A DNA stretch of 38,717 nucleotides from DASRJW01 sp964567755 (GTDB lineage Bacteria > Krumholzibacteriota > Krumholzibacteriia > G020349025). Under the pieces are notes generated by a model. It made no database searches and was not told where the DNA came from. It saw nothing but the letters and a program-made list of their open reading frames with translations. Shown here in pieces: positions 7,117-13,505 of the stretch. The stretch's first letter is position 1; every line of letters starts with the position of its first letter. The position numbers were made by a program, and so were the translations under genes. The stretch covers positions 1 through 38,717 of the forward strand of contig CAZMNW010000066.1 of assembly GCA_964567755.1 (NCBI GenBank), read 5' to 3'.

Positions 7117-8367
7117 TCACCCCTTCCCCGAGGATGGGCGCTCAACACGGTCAGGGTCTGTGTAACCCTGCCAGTCGTAGTAATAGCGGTCACGATCCGG
7201 ATCCCAGTCATCCCAGGTGGCGACCGATTGCAATTGCTGCAATCGCGCCGGCGGCACCACGCCCGGGACGACGAAGGCCTTTTGGCGGCGCAGCGGATAC
7301 GGGTTGCGCAATTCGAAGCCGAGCACGCCGAGGACCGCGCGCGCCAGATACCAGGTGGCCTGCGGATCCCAGCCGTGCGCGAGCTTGATGACGACGCCGA
7401 GTCCGCGGGGGTAATCGGGATGAACGATGGAGAGCCCCAGGAGGCCATCGGCCCCTTCCTTGGCGATGACGTGTCCGCCGCCCGCTTTCAAGATCGTGCT
7501 GTCGAGGCGATTGAAGCCGCCGATGAGGTCTGGATGGCGCACCATCGCTTGCCAGATCCAGTCCTCGTCGCGCGTCGCGGCAATGCCGGCGAAGAGCACG
7601 GCGAGCTCGCTTACCGTGTTCGAGACCGTCGGCAACCCGCAGCCATCGCGCGCGACACGCAGCGGCGTCCAGCGCGCGCCGAGGAAACGTCGCAGCGTTT
7701 GCAGGTAGGCCTGGAAGAGAGGGTGCTGCGGCAGTGTGTAGCCGGCGCGATTCCAGCCCAGTTCGCGGCAGGCGCGGAGAATGGCTGCGTGCTCTCCCGA
7801 ACAGGTGTTGTACCAGCGCCGTGGACGGCGCACCTGACGACCGAATTGCAACAGGGGCACGTCGAGGGGCGTCTGCATCAGACCCCATTCGTCTTTCGGC
7901 AACAACGACTGCGCGGCGGCTACGTGCTCGGCGCTGCCGTTGTGACTGCTGACCGCGATCGCTTTCTGCACCCAGCTGGTGACCGGATCGAGCGCGGCAG
8001 TGAGTTGCTTTAGCATCAGCGGTTTCATCATGCTGCGTCCGTAGCAGAGAACGTTGCCGCCGAAGGAGTGGACGAGCCGTGTGCCGCTCGCCCAGGCGAC
8101 GGCTCCGTGGATGGTTGTTTCGCTCACGCCATGGCGGCGGTAGTCCACCAGGGGTTCCCACTCGACGTCACGCCCGGTCGGAATGCGCGGATCGCCGTCA
8201 CCGAGCGGCGAGCGCGGGTACATCGGCGCGCCCGGCTTGCCATGTCCGGGCAACTGCGGCGGCTCCGGCTTGCGGCGCTCCGTCCGAGATCCGGCCGCGC
8301 GCTTCTCGGCACCGCGCGCCGGCGAGGGGATCGTGCGGCTGCGGCGCTTCTTCGTCCCTGCGCGCAT
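7117..8367 (-). CDS. Asparaginase-II family (ReAV-like) amidohydrolase with altered metal site
   Basis: A 416-residue member of the asparaginase II family, named after Rhizobium etli type asparaginases and unrelated to the bacterial type I/II enzymes. Recognisable motifs are GRSMMKP (Arg111, Ser112, Lys115), SSHNGS (140-145), TCSGEHAAIL (Cys189, Glu192), RDGCGLPT (Asp241, Cys243) and AKEGADGL. The family's CSGKHA lysine, which in the R. etli enzyme is a zinc ligand as I recall, is replaced by Glu192. The N-terminal 48 residues are Lys/Arg/Pro-rich and absent from the family core. The start is supported by GGAAGG upstream, whereas the internal Met49 has no ribosome site. It sits in the catabolic operon, 13 bases after the LLM gene. 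It may act on an amide or enamine intermediate rather than asparagine. Confidence 0.75.
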   Translation of the reverse strand: MRAGTKKRRSRTIPSPARGAEKRAAGSRTERRKPEPPQLPGHGKPGAPMYPRSPLGDGDPRIPTGRDVEWEPLVDYRRHGVSETTIHGAVAWASGTRLVHSFGGNVLCYGRSMMKPLMLKQLTAALDPVTSWVQKAIAVSSHNGSAEHVAAAQSLLPKDEWGLMQTPLDVPLLQFGRQVRRPRRWYNTCSGEHAAILRACRELGWNRAGYTLPQHPLFQAYLQTLRRFLGARWTPLRVARDGCGLPTVSNTVSELAVLFAGIAATRDEDWIWQAMVRHPDLIGGFNRLDSTILKAGGGHVIAKEGADGLLGLSIVHPDYPRGLGVVIKLAHGWDPQATWYLARAVLGVLGFELRNPYPLRRQKAFVVPGVVPPARLQQLQSVATWDDWDPDRDRYYYDWQGYTDPDRVERPSSGKG

Positions 8368-8380
8368 TCTCTCGCCTTCC

Positions 8381-9613
8381 TCAGCGGGCGCTCGCCGCGC
8401 GGACGCGCGGCGCGACTTCGGTCATGAACGCTTCCATGTTGGCCACGACGCGGCGGCTGTCATGGTTGAAGAAATCGAACCAGAGCATGAGGCGGTCCTC
8501 CGGGTGGAAGCGCGTGACGATCTGTTCCGCCACGTCTTCCGCGTTGCCGACGACGGCGTTGTCGGCTGCTTTTTCCACCTTGGACGGATCGAGGGTGCCT
8601 TCGAGCGCCGTCCAGTAGGCACTGAGCGCCGCGCGCGCTTCTTCGGCCGCGGCCGCGCGGCGTTTTGCCGCAGACAGATGTGGCTCCTCGTTCAAGAACA
8701 CCATCAAGGTACGCGGCATGTAGCTGCGCCGCCAGGGGCCACCGGCACGATGATACGCCTGTTGCATGCGACGGTGGGTGTCTTCGATCACTTCCGGGCG
8801 CGTGATCGACAGGTTGAAGACCTGCACCGGTAGAATCCGGTTCACGTCCTCCTGCAACCGGGAATCGTGCGAACCGATGACAGGAACCACGAGCTCGCGC
8901 CGCCATTCCTGCGGCACGATCTTGAGTGTCTCGAACACGAACCGCCGGGGCACAGGGATGTGTTCGAGGTCGGCACAGCCGCCTGCGGCTTCCCGGATCC
9001 GTTGCCAATCGGCGTCGGTACGAAAATCATCACGCACGAGGGGTGGCACGGCGATGTCGTCGCTGCAGAGCACATCGCCACGCAGCAGGCGCAAGAAGAT
9101 CTCCGCCGCCTCGGCGAAGATCCTGCCCTTCTGCACCGGCCACGACGCCGCCTCGACCGCGTCGCGCGCGACGATGCCGTAAGCGCGATTCATGAAATCG
9201 AAACGACCGGCGGCGAAGCCAATGTGGATGCGCCGGCGCTCGTCGGCATCGAGCCCGTGCAGGGCGGCGAAGGCGGCGATGCGTTCCGCGGCCGCCACCG
9301 GGCCGCCATTGCACAGGATGTTCATCACGGCACTGCCCGCCTCGATCCGCCGGGTACGGTGAAAGATGTGCTGGGCGAGCTGCAGGAAATCGGCGTTGAG
9401 CCCGACCTCTCCCTGCCAATGCGGGATGACCGGCTCGCGATTCTGCTTCTGGGCGGTGCTCGACAGGTGCGACTCGGCGATCCAGGCGGTGTCGAAGCCG
9501 AGGACATCGGCGGCTTCGACTTGCTCGAAAAAATTACGAAACATCTGTGCTTCGTTGGGAAGGACGCCATGTGCCGGGGTCTGGCTGATGGAGAAGAAGA
9601 TGTCGAACTGCAT
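8381..9613 (-). CDS. LLM-class (luciferase-like) flavin-dependent oxidoreductase
   Basis: A 410-residue protein with the TIM-barrel pattern of bacterial luciferase-like monooxygenases. It opens with a beta strand MQFDIFFSI, then FDTAWIAESHL near residue 54, a strand and loop AGSAVMNILCNGGPVAAAERIA near 97, and GFAAGRFDF near 133. The C-terminus carries the family's channel helices. Such enzymes use FMN or F420 with oxygen to oxidise or hydroxylate small molecules. It lies between the SDR (3-base gap) and the asparaginase-like gene (13 bases) and is probably co-transcribed with them. In this operon it is a candidate for the missing hydroxylation of kynurenine or anthranilate, but this is inference. 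Cofactor choice cannot be read from the sequence. Confidence 0.78.
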   Translation of the reverse strand: MQFDIFFSISQTPAHGVLPNEAQMFRNFFEQVEAADVLGFDTAWIAESHLSSTAQKQNREPVIPHWQGEVGLNADFLQLAQHIFHRTRRIEAGSAVMNILCNGGPVAAAERIAAFAALHGLDADERRRIHIGFAAGRFDFMNRAYGIVARDAVEAASWPVQKGRIFAEAAEIFLRLLRGDVLCSDDIAVPPLVRDDFRTDADWQRIREAAGGCADLEHIPVPRRFVFETLKIVPQEWRRELVVPVIGSHDSRLQEDVNRILPVQVFNLSITRPEVIEDTHRRMQQAYHRAGGPWRRSYMPRTLMVFLNEEPHLSAAKRRAAAAEEARAALSAYWTALEGTLDPSKVEKAADNAVVGNAEDVAEQIVTRFHPEDRLMLWFDFFNHDSRRVVANMEAFMTEVAPRVRAASAR

Positions 9614-9616
9614 CGT

Positions 9617-10423
9617 TCAGATGCTCCGCATTCGCCCGCCATCGACGGCGAGGCTCACGCCGCGTACGAACGAAGCGGCGGGGGAAACGAGGAACGCGAT
9701 GACGGCGGCGATTTCTTCGGGTCGCGCCAGGCGCTTCTCCGGCACGATCTCGCGCCACTCAGTTTCGATGTCTTCGATCCGGCGACCGGTGCGCTCGGCG
9801 GTGTTTTGTGCGAGCTCCGTCAGGCGTTCGGTGGCCGTGTACCCCGGAAGGACGTTGTTGATGCTCACCCCGGGTGGCAGCTCGCGCGACATCGACTTCG
9901 CCCAGCCCGCCATGGCGGCGCGGGTCGTGTTGCTGACACCGAGCAGTTCGATGGGCTCGCGCACCGAGGTGGAGAGCACGTTGACGATGCGACCGTAGCC
10001 CGCGGTTTGCATCCCGGGCAGCAGCAACTGGACGAGCCGATGGGCGGAAAGGACATGGCGGCGAAAGGCGGCGAGCAATGCCGTGCCGTCGCTCTCGATC
10101 AGCCGGCCCGCAGGCGGCCCGCCGGTGTTGTGGATCAGGATGTGGACGGGCCCTTGCGGCAGGATGTGATCGCGGAGAGCCGCTTCCAGCGCCACGATGT
10201 CATCGAGATCTGCAGCGAGCGGTGTCGCTGCGGGCGCGCCGGCGGCGCGTAGCTCCGGACACAAAGCTTCGAGGGCGGGCGCCCGGCGCGCGAGCACGGT
10301 GAGGCGCGCACCGAGACCGGCCAGCGCCAAGGCGGTGGCGCGTCCGATGCCGGCGCTCGCGCCACAAACGAGCGCATGGCGTCCGGCGAGTGAGAATGGA
10401 GGTGCCGTCGATGCCGCCGTCAT
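9617..10423 (-). CDS. SDR-family protein with Tyr-Lys catalytic pair replaced
   Basis: A 268-residue short-chain dehydrogenase/reductase fold. The nucleotide-binding loop CGASAGIGRA (20-29), the NTGG motif (99-102) in place of NNAG, and the PGYTATER loop are present. Ser151 is in place, but 13 residues later the catalytic Tyr is Ser164 and the Lys four residues after it is Arg168 (SNTTR instead of YxxxK). I recall a sizeable SDR subgroup with this pattern, often labelled 3-oxoacyl-ACP reductase, whose chemistry is not settled. It is the first gene of the leftward operon, next to the shared control region. Only a weak ribosome site precedes the ATG, so a later start is possible. Confidence 0.8.
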   Translation of the reverse strand: MTAASTAPPFSLAGRHALVCGASAGIGRATALALAGLGARLTVLARRAPALEALCPELRAAGAPAATPLAADLDDIVALEAALRDHILPQGPVHILIHNTGGPPAGRLIESDGTALLAAFRRHVLSAHRLVQLLLPGMQTAGYGRIVNVLSTSVREPIELLGVSNTTRAAMAGWAKSMSRELPPGVSINNVLPGYTATERLTELAQNTAERTGRRIEDIETEWREIVPEKRLARPEEIAAVIAFLVSPAASFVRGVSLAVDGGRMRSI

Positions 10424-10610
10424 GTTTGGAACGTCCCGGCAATGCCCCGCGGGGCGGTTGCGCCGGAAGGACTGCCGATCCGGCGGTTCTCGCAGTGGCG
10501 AAGGCGACGCCTGTTTCTAATCCATGCAGGTCGGTGCGGTCAACCGTTTCTGGCCGCAGCATCGTCGGATCTGCGATACTGCGGCGGGATTGCGTCTTTG
10601 GGAGTGTTGC
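10424..10610. promoter_or_regulatory. Divergent control region of the tryptophan catabolism operons
   Basis: These 187 bases separate the leftward operon from the rightward tryptophan dioxygenase gene. A weak leftward promoter can be proposed with -35 TTGACC (10543-10538), an 18-base spacer and -10 TAGAAA (10519-10514). For the rightward gene only a GATACT box near 10575 is seen, without a good -35. An inverted repeat lies at 10461-10485. Co-regulation from this region is likely from the layout, but no regulator gene is present in the window. Confidence 0.4.
10461..10485. promoter_or_regulatory. Inverted repeat, candidate operator
   Basis: CGCCGGA (10461-10467) and TCCGGCG (10479-10485) form a perfect 7-bp inverted repeat with an 11-base centre, inside the divergent control region and downstream of the proposed leftward start site. 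Its size and position fit a dimeric repressor site. A simple leader hairpin for the leftward mRNA is equally possible. Confidence 0.35.
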
Positions 10611-11717
10611 ATGTCTTCCCATCCGCCGCCGACATATTGGGACTACCTCAAGCTCGAGGGCCTGCTGCAGTTGCAGAGTGGTCTCGAAGCCGATGACAAC
10701 GACCTCGCACCTGACGAATTGCACTTCATCGTCGTGCACCAAGTCTACGAGCTGTGGTTCAAGCTGTCGCTCCGCGAGCTGCGCCTGGCGCGGGATTGGC
10801 TGGCGGCCCCGCGCGTCCCAGAAGAAACCGTGCCGCAGGTGGTGCATCATCTGCGACGAGTAAACGAAATTTTCAAGTTGGCCGCCGATCAGTTTCGGGT
10901 CATGGAGACGTTGGCGCCACAGGATTTCCTCGATTTCCGCGACAAGCTGGTACCGTCGAGCGGCTTTCAGTCGTTCCAGATGCGCGAGATCGAGATCGTC
11001 CTCGGTCTCGCGGATGCCCAGCGCACGCAGATCGGTGGCGCCGACCCGCTGGATCACATCCGCATGGTGGCGTCCAAGTCGCCGACGGGAAAGCAAGCGT
11101 GGGGACGGCTCGAGGCGGCACGAAAAGAAACGACGCTTCGAGCTGCGCTCGACGACTGGCTGCACCGCACACCCATCCAGGGCTCGAAGCCTGGCGACGG
11201 CGGCGACGTGGTCGCAGTGGAGCAGTTCCTGCACGAGTATCTCACGTCGTACGCAGAGTTGCAGCGCGTACAAACGCAACAGCTGGTGCGGAGCGGCATG
11301 GGGACTGCGGAGGCCGCAGAACGTCGCGCCGCCGCCGACTTGCAGCGGGCCACGGCCTTCGTCAATGCGGCGGATGTCGCCGCCGCGGAACGCACGCGGG
11401 TGCAACGAATCCGGGCCGGCATCCTGTTCATCGAGTCGTATCGAGATCTGCCGCTTCTCGCCTGGCCGCGCTTGCTGGTGGACACGATCGTCGAGCTGGA
11501 GGAGTTGCTCGTGCTCTGGCGCACCCGGCACGCGCGGATGGTCGAGCGCATCATCGGGCGGCGGGTCGGGACCGGCGGGTCTCCGGGCGTCGAGTATCTG
11601 GATCAGACATTGCAGTACCGCATCTTCGTCGACTTGTGGTCGGCGCGCACGATGCTGCTGCCGCGGTCGGCGCTGCCGGCGCTGCGCAATCCGGCCTTCT
11701 ATGGCTTTGCCGCCTGA
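10611..11717 (+). CDS. kynA: Tryptophan 2,3-dioxygenase
   Basis: A 368-residue haem enzyme that opens the indole ring of tryptophan with O2 to give N-formylkynurenine. Family blocks are clear: TYWDYLKLEGLLQLQSG (8-24), DELHFIVVHQVYELWFKL with His43 in the active site, FQSFQMRE with Arg125 for the substrate carboxylate, and WRTRHARM with His307 as the axial haem ligand, followed by GTGGSPG (Thr321). It is somewhat longer than the roughly 300-residue Xanthomonas enzyme, mainly around residues 140-260. The ATG at 10611 has GGGAG just upstream; an upstream in-frame start at 10524 lacks this. The MFS gene follows 6 bases after the stop. With KynB across the control region it forms the entry of the kynurenine route. 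Confidence 0.93.
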   Translation: MSSHPPPTYWDYLKLEGLLQLQSGLEADDNDLAPDELHFIVVHQVYELWFKLSLRELRLARDWLAAPRVPEETVPQVVHHLRRVNEIFKLAADQFRVMETLAPQDFLDFRDKLVPSSGFQSFQMREIEIVLGLADAQRTQIGGADPLDHIRMVASKSPTGKQAWGRLEAARKETTLRAALDDWLHRTPIQGSKPGDGGDVVAVEQFLHEYLTSYAELQRVQTQQLVRSGMGTAEAAERRAAADLQRATAFVNAADVAAAERTRVQRIRAGILFIESYRDLPLLAWPRLLVDTIVELEELLVLWRTRHARMVERIIGRRVGTGGSPGVEYLDQTLQYRIFVDLWSARTMLLPRSALPALRNPAFYGFAA

Positions 11718-11723
11718 GCGCGC

Positions 11724-12980
11724 ATGGCGTACACGACGCAGGAGAAGCGCATCCTCGCCACGACGAGCGCGGCGCATTTCCTGACCCATCTCTACGAGCT
11801 CACGTTTCCGGCGCTGGCGCTCACGATGCACGACGAGCTCGGTTGGTCACTCGGGGATGTGCTGCGGCTATCGTTTCTGATGTACCTGCTCTTCGGTCTC
11901 GGGGCGCTGCCGTTCGGGCTTCTCGCGGACCGTTGGCGCGCCAAAGGCGTGCTCGTGCTCGCGATGCTCGGATCCGGTCTCGGCTGCTTGCTGGTGGCGC
12001 GGGCGCGGAACGAAGCAGAGTTCATTGGCGCGTTGGCGATCGTGGGTGTCTGCATCAGTGGTTACCATCCGGCCGGCATGGCGCTCTTGTCGCGCTTCGA
12101 CGGGCGGCGCGGCCGCGCCCTGGGGCTGAACGGTGTTTTCGGCAACCTCGGCAGCGCCATGGCACCACTCGTGGCCGGTCTCTTGGGTTACAAGTTCGGC
12201 TGGCGTACTGCGTACGTGTTTCTGGGAGCGCTGGGGCTTGCAGCCGGCTTGGTGACACTCTGCGTCCCGCTCGCGGATGGAGCACGCACCACTATGTCCA
12301 CCGCGTCGGCGCAAGAGGATCGCGGGAGAATGCGCAACGTGATCGGAGCCTTCGCCATCCTGTGCGTGGCGATGATGTTCGCAGGGCTCGCCTACCGCGG
12401 CGTGGCACTCGTGCTGCCAGCGACGTTCGAGGCCCAAACGACATTCTTGCGCGATTTCCTGCAGCGAATACAGGTCGACCGACTCGAGGGCATCTCGAAC
12501 TTGGCCGCAACGTTGATTGCGTCAGGGGTGTACTCCGTCGGCATGATCGGTCAGGTCGTGGGAGGACACATCGCCGACCGTCACGACCTGCGTAAGACCT
12601 ATCTAATCTTCCACGCCGCGAGCCTGCCCTTCGTCCTCGCGATGGGATTCTGCAGCGAGTGGGCGCTCGTCCTCGTGGCCGGGGCCTACGTGTTCTTCGC
12701 CCTCGGGATGCAGCCGATCGAGAACAGTCTGGTGGCGAGCCTCACACCCGAGCGCTGGCGCAGCACCAGCTACGGCGTCAAGTTCGTGCTCAACTTCGGC
12801 GTCGGCTCGCTCGCCGTCTACGGTGTGTCCGCGCTGCACCGCGATGGCAGCTTCCTGTCGGTTTATGCCAGTGTGGCGGCACTTGTCTTCTTGGTGTGTC
12901 TCACTGCGACCATTCTCTTCCGCCACACGCACCGCGCATTCACCCATGCGGATTCCAGCTTCGAAACATTGTTGTCATGA
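11724..12980 (+). CDS. MFS transporter
   Basis: A 418-residue protein with about twelve hydrophobic helices and the major facilitator signature in the loop after helix 2 (FGLLADRWRAKG, about residues 63-74). The equivalent loop in the second half reads GGHIADRHDLRK. A long central loop falls near residues 190-210, as usual. It starts 6 bases after the tryptophan dioxygenase stop and is surely co-transcribed. Uptake of tryptophan or kynurenine, or export of a pathway product, is therefore plausible, but the substrate cannot be read from sequence. Confidence 0.85.
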   Translation: MAYTTQEKRILATTSAAHFLTHLYELTFPALALTMHDELGWSLGDVLRLSFLMYLLFGLGALPFGLLADRWRAKGVLVLAMLGSGLGCLLVARARNEAEFIGALAIVGVCISGYHPAGMALLSRFDGRRGRALGLNGVFGNLGSAMAPLVAGLLGYKFGWRTAYVFLGALGLAAGLVTLCVPLADGARTTMSTASAQEDRGRMRNVIGAFAILCVAMMFAGLAYRGVALVLPATFEAQTTFLRDFLQRIQVDRLEGISNLAATLIASGVYSVGMIGQVVGGHIADRHDLRKTYLIFHAASLPFVLAMGFCSEWALVLVAGAYVFFALGMQPIENSLVASLTPERWRSTSYGVKFVLNFGVGSLAVYGVSALHRDGSFLSVYASVAALVFLVCLTATILFRHTHRAFTHADSSFETLLS

Positions 12981-13110
12981 GCGCGCCAGGAAAATCGAGG
13001 ATGTCTCACGCATGGCAGTCCAGTCGTCGCTATGCCAGACGCCTCGCAGCGCGTCATGCTCGGCCTTGGGGCCGCTTTCGTGATCAACCAAGGGGTGAAG
13101 GACAGCGAAG

Positions 13111-13133
13111 GCCCGCTACGTAACGTACCGGGC
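13111..13133. terminator. Near-perfect palindrome, possible terminator of the dioxygenase-MFS operon
   Basis: The arms GCCCGCTACGT and ACGTACCGGGC around a single A pair with one mismatch (11-bp arms). It lies 131 bases after the MFS stop codon. No run of T follows, so it would be a weak intrinsic terminator. It could equally be a protein-binding palindrome. Confidence 0.35.
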
Positions 13134-13213
13134 AGGTCGCCCAGTTGAGTCGGCTGCTCCTGCCCAGGGCTCGACCGGCTCATGGAATGTAATGAATTGC
13201 TTATGGAAACCGA

Positions 13214-13240
13214 CGCTCATAAAACTCTGGATTTGTGAAC
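13214..13240. repeat. Hairpin element, left copy
   Basis: GCTCATAAA and TTTGTGAAC (13216-13240) form an imperfect stem with one mismatch and one G-U pair. The 27 bases match 20 of 27 positions of the element at 16670-16696, on the far side of the arylsulfatase/outer-membrane-protein pair. Both are AT-rich islands in GC-rich DNA. This could be a dispersed repeat family of the genome or the scar of an insertion. Confidence 0.4.
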
Positions 13241-13416
13241 AGCCTATCGTGGGCGCCCTGAACCGTCAACCTCGGTGGCGTACCCGAGCGAAATCGTGAG
13301 TGGTCCGTTGGTCGCCGTTCGAAGCCCGGCGATCGCCCCCGACAGGTGGTGGTCTGGGCCGCGACATGCGCTATACTGCTTCCCCTCGCGGCGTAGCGGC
13401 ACGGGCGCGATGAGTT

Positions 13417-13433
13417 CCTCTTGGCCTAAGAGG
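13417..13433 (+). promoter_or_regulatory. Leader hairpin upstream of the arylsulfatase
   Basis: CCTCTT and AAGAGG form a perfect 6-bp stem with a five-base loop (GGCCT). A second inverted repeat, CGGCCA with TGGCCG, follows at about 13449-13474. Both lie between a possible -10 box (TATACT at 13372) and the ribosome site at 13491, so they would be in the mRNA leader. Function unknown. Confidence 0.3.
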
Positions 13434-13505
13434 TTGAAGGCGTGACACATCGGCCACCGCCGAGGAGATGGCCGAACGGCCCAAAGACTCAAAGGAGGGA
13501 TGACC

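Larger units (their letters stand above)
12981..13505. other. Gene-poor stretch before the arylsulfatase
   Basis: No complete gene is supported. A 38-codon frame at 13032-13148 (starting MPDASQRVMLGLGAAF) has GC-rich third positions and is in the same frame as the MFS gene after its stop, so it may be a gene remnant. Further on are a palindrome (13111-13133), a hairpin element shared with the other side of the sulfatase module (13214-13240), a TATACT box at 13372-13377 and leader hairpins. The first part from 13180 to 13240 is AT-richer than its surroundings. Confidence 0.45.
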
